Shown here in pieces: positions 8,007 to 16,473 of a stretch of 41,281 nt of DNA. Within the stretch, counting starts at the first letter, position 1. Each line of letters opens with the position of its first letter. A program made the position numbers and the translations under genes. The stretch lies in assembly GCA_964370215.1 (NCBI GenBank), contig CAYJIM010000011.1:1-41281 (forward strand). Reading direction: 5' to 3'. Source of the DNA: Massiliimalia sp964370215 (GTDB lineage: Bacteria; Bacillota; Clostridia; Oscillospirales; Ruminococcaceae). The notes beneath the pieces were generated by a model. That model was given only the letters and a program-made list of their open reading frames with translations, did no database searches and was not told where the DNA came from.

Positions 8007-8948
8007 ATGAAACTATATTTTGGAAGAAGAACGATCGCCCTGTCGGTCACCTGTCTACTGCTCGGTATGATGGTTGGTTGCCAACCGATCAAACCAGTAG
8101 GGGAGACAGCAGAAAAACCGGCACCATCAGGTGATTTTTCTGTACAAGAAGAAACAGTCTCTACACCGTCTGCGACTACGGAAGAGACGATTTCAGTGTC
8201 GGCGAGTATTCATGAGGGTACACTCATTTTAGTCAACCAAGCATATGCCTATCAGACACAGCCAAACCAAGTCATGCAGACCTTTGAATCGGTGGTGAAT
8301 CACAGTTATCGATTGGCGTGGAATGACATGCTTTGTGATGTCAACGCACTCGATGCCGTCAATCGTATGGTGGCTGATTATATTGCGGTGTCAGGGGACG
8401 ATAGTGCTATGATCATCAGTGGTTACCGTTCGGTGGATCGACAGCAGGAGTTGATGGATCAGGAGATTGCCGAGCTCGGTAGTGTAGAGGAAGCTGAAAA
8501 GTGGCTTGCCATTCCGGGACACAGTGAACACCATACCGGATATGCGGTGGATTTTAGCGGTAGCACCGGTTTTGTCGATACCGCAGCAGGGCAATGGATA
8601 CTGGAACATGCGCCGGCATACGGCTTTATCCAACGCTATACGACTGACAAACAATCAATCACCGGCATTTCCAATGAGCCGTGGCATCTGCGCTATCTGG
8701 GTGTGGTTCATGCCACTGCCATTAGCCAGACTGACTACTGCCTGGAGGAATATATCGAGTATCTCAAACAGTTTACCTATGATGGCGAGCGTTTGTCCGT
8801 GACGGTAGCAGGGCAGGACTATGAAATCTACTATGCAAACGGCGATGAGATCACTGTCCCTGTCGGTGTAGACTATGAAATTTCCGGCAACAACGTTGAT
8901 GGACTGGTCGTGGCAATCGCCACCGATACCACACTTGCAGTAGGATAG
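8007..8948 (+). CDS. VanY-like D-Ala-D-Ala carboxypeptidase lipoprotein (M15B)
   Basis: A 313-residue exported lipoprotein: basic start, hydrophobic segment and a lipobox ending MVGC near residue 25, then a Ser/Thr/Glu linker. The peptidase domain holds SGYRSVDRQQELMDQE, the zinc motif GHSEHHTGYAVDF (H and D ligands) and EPWHLRYLG with the third ligand. This is the M15B/VanY pattern; the enzyme trims the terminal D-alanine of peptidoglycan stem peptides at the outer face. No vanHAX or two-component genes are adjacent, so it is a housekeeping wall enzyme rather than a glycopeptide-resistance module. The last 70 residues form an extra beta-rich domain of unknown role. Confidence 0.9.
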   Translation: MKLYFGRRTIALSVTCLLLGMMVGCQPIKPVGETAEKPAPSGDFSVQEETVSTPSATTEETISVSASIHEGTLILVNQAYAYQTQPNQVMQTFESVVNHSYRLAWNDMLCDVNALDAVNRMVADYIAVSGDDSAMIISGYRSVDRQQELMDQEIAELGSVEEAEKWLAIPGHSEHHTGYAVDFSGSTGFVDTAAGQWILEHAPAYGFIQRYTTDKQSITGISNEPWHLRYLGVVHATAISQTDYCLEEYIEYLKQFTYDGERLSVTVAGQDYEIYYANGDEITVPVGVDYEISGNNVDGLVVAIATDTTLAVG

Positions 8949-9044
8949 TCGAGAGAAACAGGCAAATGTAGGATCGATGAAGGAATGAAAGATGTTTGGC
9001 AACAAATAAGAAAAACGGTTTATCGTAAACGAAAAGTAAGGGAT

Positions 9045-9068
9045 ACAATTGGGTGCCATCCCAATTGT
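9045..9068 (+). terminator. possible weak terminator after the VanY-like gene
   Basis: Arms ACAATTGGG and CCCAATTGT with a six-base loop. Only an interrupted T-tract follows, so efficiency is doubtful. Confidence 0.4.
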
Positions 9069-9153
9069 TGTTGATACAGCAATAGGGATCACTATTTGAT
9101 GACGGTTGGCAGTGGTCCATTTGGCATCACACCGATGCTGGAGAAAAATTGAG

Positions 9154-9196
9154 AAATCCCCGTTCACACTTTGAAATGAAGTGTGAACGGGGATTT
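9154..9196 (-). terminator. terminator of cysK
   Basis: A perfect 18-base stem (core CCCCGTTCACAC / GTGTGAACGGGG) with a seven-base loop, followed on the minus strand by a T-rich tract. Confidence 0.88.
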
Positions 9197-9223
9197 CATA
9201 CAGGCAATTTTGATCACCTGTTG

Positions 9224-10162
9224 TTATGCATCGATGGATGTAAATACACCGGTGGACAGGTAACGTTCTCCGCGGTCGGGGAGGAGCACGACAATTGTTT
9301 TGCCGTCATAGTTTCCTGTCTGGGCAAGTTTATTTGCAGCGGCAATGGCCGCTCCCGAGGAAATGCCGACCAAAATGCCTGTTCTTTTGGCAACAAGGTT
9401 GGTCATTTCAAATGCTTCTTCTTTGGTAATTGGAACCACCTGATCATATACAGTGGTATCTAGATTTTTTGGTACAAAACCAGCGCCAATGCCCTGTAGT
9501 TTATGTGGACCTGGTTTGCCACCGTTCAACACAGGCGAATCAGACGGCTCTACACCGACAATTTCAATGGCACTGTTTTGTGATTTCAAATAGTTACCGA
9601 CCCCACTGATGGTGCCACCGGTACCGATACCGGCAACAAAAACATCTACTGTGCCGTCGGTGTCACGCCAAAGTTCAGGACCTGTTGTCGCAAAGTGAGC
9701 AGCCGGATTTGCAGGGTTGATAAATTGACCGGGAATGAGGCTGTTGTCCATCGATGCAGCGAGTTCTTCTGCTTTTTCAATGGCACCACGCATCCCTTTA
9801 CTGCCTTCGGTAAGCACCAGTTCAGCACCGTAAGCGGCAAGTAGATTGCGTCGCTCAATACTCATTGTTTCCGGCATCGTTAAAATCAGGCGGTAACCGC
9901 GTGCGGCACAAAGGGCAGCAAGACCAATGCCGGTATTGCCGCTGGTCGGTTCAATTAAAACGGTATCGTTTGTCAGCAGTCCTTCCCGTTCAGCAGCATC
10001 CAGCATGAATTTTGCTGCACGATCCTTGACACTGCCTGCAGGGTTTTGGCATTCCAGTTTTGCCACAATGGTGGCGTGGTGTTTGTTGTCGGCATTCAAG
10101 CAGGAGAGCGACAGCAACGGGGTGTTGCCTATGAGTTGATCAATGTTTTCAAAAATGTGCAT
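9224..10162 (-). CDS. cysK: cysteine synthase (O-acetylserine sulfhydrylase)
   Basis: A 312-residue PLP enzyme that makes cysteine from O-acetylserine and sulfide. NPAGSVKDRAAKF carries the PLP lysine (about K46); TSGNTGIGLA binds the substrate carboxylate; GTGGTISG binds the PLP phosphate; LLPDRGERYLST is the usual CysK C-terminus. The start MHIFENIDQLIGNTPL at 10162 has AAAGGAG upstream; an in-frame extension to 10234 would enter the upstream regulator gene. It lies 46 bases downstream of the Rrf2 regulator and is likely cotranscribed, suggesting that the regulator responds to cysteine or sulfur status. Confidence 0.95.
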   Translation of the reverse strand: MHIFENIDQLIGNTPLLSLSCLNADNKHHATIVAKLECQNPAGSVKDRAAKFMLDAAEREGLLTNDTVLIEPTSGNTGIGLAALCAARGYRLILTMPETMSIERRNLLAAYGAELVLTEGSKGMRGAIEKAEELAASMDNSLIPGQFINPANPAAHFATTGPELWRDTDGTVDVFVAGIGTGGTISGVGNYLKSQNSAIEIVGVEPSDSPVLNGGKPGPHKLQGIGAGFVPKNLDTTVYDQVVPITKEEAFEMTNLVAKRTGILVGISSGAAIAAANKLAQTGNYDGKTIVVLLPDRGERYLSTGVFTSIDA

Positions 10163-10208
10163 GGGAAAAACTCCTTTCAAAAATACTTTGGGTCGATGGT
10201 TTGGTAGG

Positions 10209-10664
10209 TTATTTTGTTTCACAAAGGGAAGCACAATTGGATAAATCGCCTTGTGCTACTTCCTGTGCACGCAAATCCGCAAGGGTGGTACCGTCTACAT
10301 AAGTAGCGATCGTTTCGTAGAGACCTTTCCAAAAAGGTAGTGTCGCACAGAAATCGGCACGGGCACAAATAGGAGCGTCCGGCTCTAAACAGGCAATAGG
10401 TGCCAAGTTTTTTTCGGTCACACGCAAAATTTCTCCAATGGTATACGCTTCGGGTGGTTTGACAAGGCTATATCCACCATGTGCTCCACGTACGCTGAGA
10501 AGCAGTTGATTTTTGCTCAACAGCCCAACGATTTGCTCTAAATACTTGATTGAAACCTGCTGTCTGGCTGCAATATCTCGCAGAGAGACTGGATGATCTG
10601 CCGGTTGTGCTGCAATATCGAGCATAAGGCGAAGTGCGTAGCGTCCTTTAGTTGAAATTTTCAT
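10209..10664 (-). CDS. Rrf2 family transcriptional regulator (CymR/IscR-like)
   Basis: A 151-residue regulator with the Rrf2 winged helix: MKISTKGRYALRLMLDIA, then IAARQQVSIKYLEQIVGLL and RGAHGGYSLVKP. Three cysteines at about 91-105 (C-x7-C-x5-C, in ACLEPDAPICARADFC) sit where IscR-type proteins bind an iron-sulfur cluster, though the first spacing is longer than the usual five. Two more cysteines lie at the C-terminus. ATG 10664 has GGGAGG 6 bases upstream. Adjacent cysK suggests control of cysteine synthesis as for CymR, but the cysteines suggest cluster sensing as for IscR; sequence alone does not decide. Confidence 0.88.
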   Translation of the reverse strand: MKISTKGRYALRLMLDIAAQPADHPVSLRDIAARQQVSIKYLEQIVGLLSKNQLLLSVRGAHGGYSLVKPPEAYTIGEILRVTEKNLAPIACLEPDAPICARADFCATLPFWKGLYETIATYVDGTTLADLRAQEVAQGDLSNCASLCETK

Positions 10665-10765
10665 AAGTACCCTCCCAAAAACTTTGTAAAAGATATGCGC
10701 GAGCGACATGGATGGATTCCTTGGTGTTCATAATTCCTACATATTTGATGTGATTTTACTTCTAA

Positions 10766-10794
10766 ATTATACTCAAAAAGGGCGCCATTGTCAA
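10766..10794 (-). promoter_or_regulatory. consensus promoter of the Rrf2-cysK operon
   Basis: Minus-strand TTGACA (10794-10789), exactly 17 bases, TATAAT (10771-10766): a perfect consensus promoter, as expected for a gene held down by a repressor. The segment just downstream (about 10730-10762), ending in GGAATTAT on the minus strand, resembles the right half of CymR-type operators and is a candidate autoregulatory site. Confidence 0.85.
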
Positions 10795-11132
10795 GAAAAA
10801 GCGAAACAACTTTGCACGTACGAACATTGTTTGGCAAACAGCATAATAGGAAATAAAATCAAACATCCTACTTTAGATAAAAATACAACTTTTTTGTGTT
10901 TTTTGTGCTTAGATCAGACAAACGGGAAAAGGGGATGGATTGATGTACTTAACATAGAAGTGGGTGTGATCAAGAGAATACACAGCGCTAGTGCAAAGAT
11001 AAAAAGCAGCGGGGTATCACGCAATATCAATATCGAAAGGGTCGTAGAAATATAACAGTGCTGTTTGATGACTTGGAATTTTGGTGAAAAAGATATTTTT
11101 TTGAAAATCCACTTTTATTTTGCCAAAAAATT
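10795..11132. other. non-coding stretch before the LysR gene
   Basis: AT-rich sequence of about 340 bases. Open frames here have no ribosome site and no recognisable protein character. I see no clear hairpin or RNA motif. Confidence 0.5.
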
Positions 11133-11141
11133 TGTTATAAT
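11133..11141 (+). promoter_or_regulatory. extended -10 promoter of the LysR gene
   Basis: TGTTATAAT forms an extended -10 element about 40 bases before the LysR start. No good -35 hexamer lies at 17 bases, which fits an extended -10 or activator-dependent promoter. Confidence 0.6.
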
Positions 11142-11179
11142 ATCAATAGAAAAGATCGGGACAAAATGGAGGAACAGAC

Positions 11180-12103
11180 ATGAACGTATCGCACCTGCGC
11201 TATGCGGTGGAAGTGGAGAAAAGTGGATCTATTTCGGCGGCTGCTGAAAAATTATATATGGGACAACCCAATTTAAGTAAAGCGATCAAAGAATTAGAAA
11301 AAGACATTGGTATGACGTTGTTCACTCGTACCACCAAAGGAGTGGCGGCCACGGGTGCCGGACGACATTTTTTGCAGGAGGCCAAACGTATTCTAGCACA
11401 ACTCGACCAGTTGGAGCAACAATATGTTGTCGGCAAACAAGCGGTACAGCGCTTTAGCATTTCAGTACCGCGTGCAACCTATATCACCTATGCTTTTTCG
11501 CGTCTGCTGCAAAAAGCACCGTTGATGGAAGAGTTTGAAATTCATTTCAAAGAAACCAGTACGACCCGTGCACTCAGTGGCATGTTAAAACACGACTTTC
11601 GTTTGGGGATCCTGCGGTACCCCTTGGAGCATGAAAGCTACTATCAAAACTTATTTGCCGACCGTGGTATGAAAAGTCGTGAAATTTTTACCTATGAGAC
11701 CTGCCTGTTGTTTTCAAAAGACAGTCAGTTGGTAGACAAAACAAAAATTTTGCTATCTGATTTAGAAGCGTATGTGGAATTGGCACATGGGGACAAAGAC
11801 TTGCCGACCTTTTTGCCACAGAATCAAACAAGGTCCGGCACCAACAAACGAAAAATTTTAATTTATGAGCGCGGAAGCCAGTTTGATCTGCTCAGTCAGA
11901 TGCCACACCTTTATATGTGGGTATCACCGCTTCCCGAAGAATGGCTAAAACGATATGGGCTTACGCAACGCAAATCGGCAGAGCCACCACAATTTTATAA
12001 AGATGTATTGATCTATCCAAAGGAATATCACTTGACCGAATTGGACAATCTGTTCTTAGAGGAATTGTTATTGGTGAAGCGAGAGTTGTCGGAGTTGTCT
12101 TAA
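11180..12103 (+). CDS. LysR family transcriptional regulator
   Basis: A 307-residue regulator. Residues 1-62 form the LysR winged helix: LRYAVEVEKSGSISAAAEKL, then QPNLSKAIKELEKDIGMTLF and the wing RTTKGVAATGAG. The remainder is the two-lobed effector-binding domain. ATG 11180 has GGAGG about 6 bases upstream. It is followed after 147 bases by rex, which has its own promoter, so the two are probably separate units. Its target is unknown; LysR proteins usually control a nearby or divergent gene, and the Rrf2-cysK operon is divergent about 500 bases away, which makes cysteine metabolism one possibility only. Confidence 0.92.
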   Translation: MNVSHLRYAVEVEKSGSISAAAEKLYMGQPNLSKAIKELEKDIGMTLFTRTTKGVAATGAGRHFLQEAKRILAQLDQLEQQYVVGKQAVQRFSISVPRATYITYAFSRLLQKAPLMEEFEIHFKETSTTRALSGMLKHDFRLGILRYPLEHESYYQNLFADRGMKSREIFTYETCLLFSKDSQLVDKTKILLSDLEAYVELAHGDKDLPTFLPQNQTRSGTNKRKILIYERGSQFDLLSQMPHLYMWVSPLPEEWLKRYGLTQRKSAEPPQFYKDVLIYPKEYHLTELDNLFLEELLLVKRELSELS

Positions 12104-12194
12104 TAGAGGCAGGGATTGCAACAAATCAGAGACTTGGAGGGGGAAATCGAGAAAAGTATATTGATAATTGTATATCGATATGCTTTTTTTATAT

Positions 12195-12231
12195 TAGACA
12201 GCAAGAAAGGAGTGTGTTATTATATTAACAA
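12195..12231 (+). promoter_or_regulatory. rex-adhE promoter with overlapping Rex operator
   Basis: TAGACA (12195-12200), 17-base spacer, TATTAT (12218-12223). The 18-base segment 12214-12231, GTGTTAT-TATA-TTAACAA, fits the clostridial Rex site TTGTTAA-N4-TTAACAA with two mismatches and covers the -10 box. Binding of Rex there would block RNA polymerase, giving autoregulated, NADH-responsive expression of rex and adhE. The consensus is from memory of the family; binding is inferred. Confidence 0.65.
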
Positions 12232-12250
12232 AGTCGAGGGAGGGAAAAAG

Positions 12251-12919
12251 ATGAAAAAAGAGCATCCCATTTCAAAACGAAGTCTTCCGCGACTGACCCA
12301 GTATTTGACCTACCTAAAAGGTTGTGACAGTGGTTTGGAGTATATCTCTGCAACGACCATTGCGACAGCTTTAGGGCTCAATCAAGTACAGGTGAGAAAA
12401 GACCTAGCAGCAGTTAGTTCCGGTGGAAAACCGAAGGTAGGGTATCGTGTCAAGACACTCACCCAAGAGTTGGGACAATTTTTGGGATACCAGTCAGGAC
12501 ACAGCGCCATTTTGGTCGGGGCCGGACGGCTTGGTAAAGCACTCATGGGGTACCAAGGGTTTGATCAATACGGTCTTGCCATTGTTGCCGCATTTGACAC
12601 AGACGATGAGGTGTGTGGCAGACAGGAAAATGGTATCCCCATTCTGTCGATTGACCAAATGTCTACGGTTTGTAGCAAACATCAGGTCGAGATAGGGATC
12701 ATTACCGTCCCTTCTGCACAAGCACAACGTGTTTGTGATCAGATGGTAGAACATGGCATCACCGCAATTTGGAATTTTGCAACCACCCATTTGGTGGTGC
12801 CGGCCGGCATTTTGGTACAAAATGAAAATATGGCCGGATCGCTGAGTGTATTGTCCAATTATTTGACCCAAACCATTCCTGTCCCATCCACAAGGCAAAC
12901 AGAGTTAGAAGGAGAGTAA
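12251..12919 (+). CDS. rex: redox-sensing transcriptional repressor Rex
   Basis: A 222-residue repressor. The N-terminal winged helix (residues 1-80) contains SKRSLPRLTQYLTYL and TTIATALGLNQVQVRKDLAAVS, the conserved Rex recognition helix. The Rossmann domain follows with AILVGAGRLGKALMGY, then FDTD after the second strand for NADH binding. Rex releases DNA when the NADH/NAD+ ratio rises and so induces fermentative genes. ATG 12251 has GGAGGG about 7 bases upstream; the frame is open further upstream to 12116 but that part covers the promoter. Only 5 bases separate it from adhE. Confidence 0.95.
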   Translation: MKKEHPISKRSLPRLTQYLTYLKGCDSGLEYISATTIATALGLNQVQVRKDLAAVSSGGKPKVGYRVKTLTQELGQFLGYQSGHSAILVGAGRLGKALMGYQGFDQYGLAIVAAFDTDDEVCGRQENGIPILSIDQMSTVCSKHQVEIGIITVPSAQAQRVCDQMVEHGITAIWNFATTHLVVPAGILVQNENMAGSLSVLSNYLTQTIPVPSTRQTELEGE

Positions 12920-12924
12920 AAACC

Positions 12925-15525
12925 ATGAAAAAAGAGTTCATTGTTGACGGTGTAGAAGCACTGGAGCAAAAGATCAAAGAGGTTCGCAATGCACAACAGC
13001 AATTTGCAAGCTATACCCAAGAGCAGGTTGACCGCATTTTTCTAGCGGCGGCTACCGCGGCAAACAAAGCGCGTATTCCGCTGGCAAAAATGGCTGTACA
13101 GGAAACCGGCATGGGTGTTGTAGAAGATAAAGTCATCAAAAACAACTACGCTGCTGAATATATTTACAATGCCTATAAAAACACCAAAACTTGTGGTGTA
13201 GTGGAAGAAGATGAAGCGTTTGGTATTCGTAAAATTGCAGAACCGATCGGTTTGATTGGGGCGGTTATCCCAACCACCAACCCGACCTCTACTGCAATCT
13301 TTAAAACCTTACTTGCACTCAAAACTCGTAACGGGATTATCATCAGCCCCCATCCACGTGCAAAAAATTGTACCATTGAAGCGTCTAGAATTGTGTTGGA
13401 AGCAGCAGTGAAAGCAGGCGCACCGGAAGGGATCATCGGCTGGATCGATGTACCTTCCTTGGAAATGACCAATATGATCATGAAAGAATCGGATACCATC
13501 TTGGCAACTGGTGGCCCTGGGATGGTGCGCTCGGCATATTCGTCGGGCAAACCGGCACTCGGCGTTGGGGCAGGGAACACCCCTGTCATCATCGATGAAA
13601 CTGCTGACGTTGTCATGGCAGTCAACTCGGTTATCCTTTCCAAAACCTTTGATAATGGGATGATCTGTGCGTCGGAACAATCGGTTACCGCCATTGCACC
13701 AATTTACAATGCAGTGAAAAAAGAATTCAAAGATCGTGGCTGTCACATCCTTTCCAAAACCGAATTGGATAAAGTGAGAAAAACCATCATCATCAACGGC
13801 GCGTTGAACGCAAAAATCGTTGGTCAAACAGCACACACCATTGCAAAATTGGCAGGGGTTGACGTACCGGAAGACACCAAAATCTTGGTGGGTGAAGTAC
13901 AAAGCGTTGACATTTCTGAAGAATTTGCACATGAAAAACTCTCGCCTGTCTTAGCCCTTTACAAAGCAGAAACTTTTGAAGATGCACTCGACAAAGCAGA
14001 TCAATTGGTACAAGACGGTGGCTTTGGTCATACCGCTTCCATTTATATCAATACCTTGACTGCAAAAGAGCGTCTAGCGCAATTTGAAGCACGTATGAAA
14101 GCGTGTCGTATCGTCATCAACACTCCATCGGCTCACGGTGGTATTGGGGATTTGTATAACTTTAAACTGGCTCCTTCCTTGACCCTTGGTTGTGGTTCTT
14201 GGGGTGGGAACTCTGTTTCCGACAACGTCGGGGTGAAACATCTACTCAACATCAAAACCGTTGCCGAAAGGAGAGAAAATATGCTTTGGTTCCGTGCACC
14301 TCAAAAAATTTACCTCAAAAAAGGCTCCTTGCCGGTTGCTTTGGATGAGTTGAAACAGGTATTGGGCAAAGAAAAAGTATTTATTGTTACCGACCAATTC
14401 CTCTTTGACAATGGCTACACCAAAGGTGTGACCAACAAACTGGACGAAATGGGCATCCGTTACACCGTATTCTCGGACGTTGAGCCGGATCCAACCTTGG
14501 CTTGCGCTGAAGCAGGTGCAAAAGCCATGACCGCTTTCGCACCGGACTGCATCATCGCACTCGGCGGTGGTTCTGCAATGGACGCTGCCAAAATCATGTG
14601 GGTGTTGTACGAACATCCGGAAGCGGACTTCATGGATATGGCAATGCGCTTTATGGACATCAGAAAACGTGTCTACACCTTCCCGAAAATGGGCGAAAAA
14701 GCAATGTTTATCGCTGTTCCTACCTCGGCTGGTACCGGTTCGGAAGCGACTCCGTTTGCAGTCATCACCGATCAAAACACCGGCGTGAAATACCCGCTTG
14801 CTGACTACGAATTGATGCCACACATGGCAATCGTTGACGCTGACTTGATGATGAACATGCCAAAAGGCTTGACCGCAGCTTCGGGGATCGATGCGATGAC
14901 CCATGCACTGGAAGCCTATGCGTCGATGCTTGCGACCGACTTTACCGATGGCCTTGCACTACAATCCTTGAAATTGACCTTTGAATACCTGCCAACTTGT
15001 TATAAAAACGGTCAGACCGATGCCGTTGCAAGAGAAAAAATGGCAAACGCATCCACCATTGCTGGGATGGCATTTGCAAACGCATTCTTGGGTATTTGTC
15101 ACTCGATGGCACATAAACTGGGTGCATTCTATCACCTCCCACATGGGATCGCCAATGCGTTGATGATCAACGAAGTCATCCGTTTCAACGCTTCGGATTG
15201 CCCGGTGAAAATGGGTACTTTCTCGCAATACCAAGCACCGAAAGCCGCTGCTCGCTACGCTGAAGTTGCAGACGCACTCGGCTTGTCCGGCAAAAACGAT
15301 GCTGAAAAAGTGGAAAGCCTCATCGCTGCCATCAACGAATTGAAAGAAAAAGTTGGCATCAAAGCAACCATCAAAGATTACGGTATTGATGAAAAAGAAT
15401 TCTTGGAAAGACTGGATGACATGGTAGAACAAGCATTTGACGACCAATGCACCGGGGCAAACCCAAGATACCCGCTGATGAGCGAACTCAAACAGCTGTA
15501 CTTGAACGCTTACTACGGTAAATAA
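12925..15525 (+). CDS. adhE: bifunctional aldehyde-alcohol dehydrogenase AdhE
   Basis: The 866-residue fusion reduces acetyl-CoA to acetaldehyde and then ethanol, regenerating two NAD+. The CoA-acylating aldehyde dehydrogenase half spans about residues 1-440, with PTTNPTSTA and catalytic C248 in GMICASEQS. The iron-dependent alcohol dehydrogenase half spans about 450-866, with the GGGSAMDAAK NAD motif and the iron ligands in GIDAMTHALEAY and CHSMAHKLGAFYHLPHG. All key residues are present. It is full length. It is cotranscribed with rex and likely repressed by it; AGGAG lies inside the end of rex. Filament (spirosome) formation is known for the family. Confidence 0.97.
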   Translation: MKKEFIVDGVEALEQKIKEVRNAQQQFASYTQEQVDRIFLAAATAANKARIPLAKMAVQETGMGVVEDKVIKNNYAAEYIYNAYKNTKTCGVVEEDEAFGIRKIAEPIGLIGAVIPTTNPTSTAIFKTLLALKTRNGIIISPHPRAKNCTIEASRIVLEAAVKAGAPEGIIGWIDVPSLEMTNMIMKESDTILATGGPGMVRSAYSSGKPALGVGAGNTPVIIDETADVVMAVNSVILSKTFDNGMICASEQSVTAIAPIYNAVKKEFKDRGCHILSKTELDKVRKTIIINGALNAKIVGQTAHTIAKLAGVDVPEDTKILVGEVQSVDISEEFAHEKLSPVLALYKAETFEDALDKADQLVQDGGFGHTASIYINTLTAKERLAQFEARMKACRIVINTPSAHGGIGDLYNFKLAPSLTLGCGSWGGNSVSDNVGVKHLLNIKTVAERRENMLWFRAPQKIYLKKGSLPVALDELKQVLGKEKVFIVTDQFLFDNGYTKGVTNKLDEMGIRYTVFSDVEPDPTLACAEAGAKAMTAFAPDCIIALGGGSAMDAAKIMWVLYEHPEADFMDMAMRFMDIRKRVYTFPKMGEKAMFIAVPTSAGTGSEATPFAVITDQNTGVKYPLADYELMPHMAIVDADLMMNMPKGLTAASGIDAMTHALEAYASMLATDFTDGLALQSLKLTFEYLPTCYKNGQTDAVAREKMANASTIAGMAFANAFLGICHSMAHKLGAFYHLPHGIANALMINEVIRFNASDCPVKMGTFSQYQAPKAAARYAEVADALGLSGKNDAEKVESLIAAINELKEKVGIKATIKDYGIDEKEFLERLDDMVEQAFDDQCTGANPRYPLMSELKQLYLNAYYGK

Positions 15526-15554
15526 AATTTGTGCAAAAAAAGGGAGGCATTATC

Positions 15555-16307
15555 ATGAAATACGAAAAAGTGTTAGCAGTACGCAATACCAAAACGGTTT
15601 ACCGTGACGGCGATCTATCCATTAAAGTATTTAACGAAGGTTATTCCAAAGCAGATATCCTCAATGAAGCGCTCAATCAAGCAAGGGTGGAAGAAACCGG
15701 CTTGAATATCCCAAAAATTCACGAAGTAACCAAAGTTGACGGCAAATGGGCAATTGTATCCGATTATATTCCGGGTAAAACCTTGCAACAACTGATGGAA
15801 GAAAATCCAGACAAAGCAGAAGAGTATATGGAGTTGTTTGTCAATCTCCAATTGGAAGTGCACAGCAAAAAAGTGGCCCTGCTCAACAAACTCAAAGATA
15901 AAATGGAACGCAAAATCAGCGAAACCACGCTGGATGCAACCACACGTTATGAGTTGAATGCGAGACTGGAAAGTATGCCAAAGCATAAAAAAGTACTGCA
16001 CGGGGACTTTAATCCGAGTAACATCATCATCAGTGATGTCAACGGTAAACCCTATATCATCGACTGGGCCCATGCAACCCAAGGAAATGCGTCGGCAGAT
16101 GCGGCACGCACCTACTTGCTCTTCTCGCTTGCAGGCACCACCGATCTTGCAGAACAGTATCTAAATCTTTTCTGCAAAAAAGCGGACACTGCAAAACAAT
16201 ACATCCAACAGTGGATGCCAATTGTTGCAGCATCGCAGTCTGTCAAATCCAACCCCAATGAGCGCGACTTCTTGCTCAAATGGGTCAACGTAGTGGACTA
16301 CGAATAG
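15555..16307 (+). CDS. APH-like phosphotransferase (small-molecule kinase)
   Basis: A 250-residue protein with the aminoglycoside/choline kinase fold. The catalytic loop HGDFNPSNII (Brenner-type HxDxxxxN) lies near residue 155 and the metal-binding IIDWAHA near 174, in the place of the DFG motif. The N-terminal lobe is short, with KVDGKWAIVSDYIPGKTL as hinge. The start MKYEKVLAVRN at 15555 follows GGGAGG. It lies 29 bases after adhE with no hairpin between, and the strong terminator at 16314 closes both, so it is a member of the Rex-controlled operon. Such kinases rarely act on antibiotics when in metabolic operons; the substrate is unknown. Confidence 0.85.
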   Translation: MKYEKVLAVRNTKTVYRDGDLSIKVFNEGYSKADILNEALNQARVEETGLNIPKIHEVTKVDGKWAIVSDYIPGKTLQQLMEENPDKAEEYMELFVNLQLEVHSKKVALLNKLKDKMERKISETTLDATTRYELNARLESMPKHKKVLHGDFNPSNIIISDVNGKPYIIDWAHATQGNASADAARTYLLFSLAGTTDLAEQYLNLFCKKADTAKQYIQQWMPIVAASQSVKSNPNERDFLLKWVNVVDYE

Positions 16308-16313
16308 ACAAAT

Positions 16314-16362
16314 AAAACGGCAAAGCCGATGAACAATAACGTTCATCGGCTTTGCCGTTTTT
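16314..16362 (+). terminator. terminator of the rex-adhE operon
   Basis: A perfect 21-base stem with a six-base loop (core CGGCAAAGCCGATGAAC) ending in a T-run. Confidence 0.93.
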
Positions 16363-16393
16363 AGTATCTTTTTCAAAAAGAGTAAATATTCTA

Positions 16394-16422
16394 TTTACAG
16401 TATTTTGCTTTTGTGGTACACT
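16394..16422 (+). promoter_or_regulatory. promoter of the lipoprotein pair
   Basis: TTTACA (16394-16399), 17-base spacer, TACACT (16417-16422) with extended -10 TGG. Confidence 0.65.
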
Positions 16423-16473
16423 CAAATTATAACAACAACCGTTGCACAGACCGTCGAAAAAGGAGGGCTTTGT

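Noticed and set aside
8007..8948. VanY-like protein as part of a vancomycin-resistance cluster.
   Set aside because: No vanH, vanA/B, vanX, vanR or vanS neighbours; M15 lipoproteins are common housekeeping enzymes.
10708..11055. A plus-strand open frame of 115 codons upstream of the LysR gene.
   Set aside because: It runs through the Rrf2-cysK promoter, lacks a ribosome site, and its composition is not protein-like.
13173..15447. Several long frames on the strand opposite adhE.
   Set aside because: Shadow frames of a highly biased gene, rich in His, Cys and Phe with no known domain.
15555..16307. APH-like kinase as an antibiotic-resistance gene.
   Set aside because: Its place in the rex-adhE operon and the breadth of the fold give no support for resistance.
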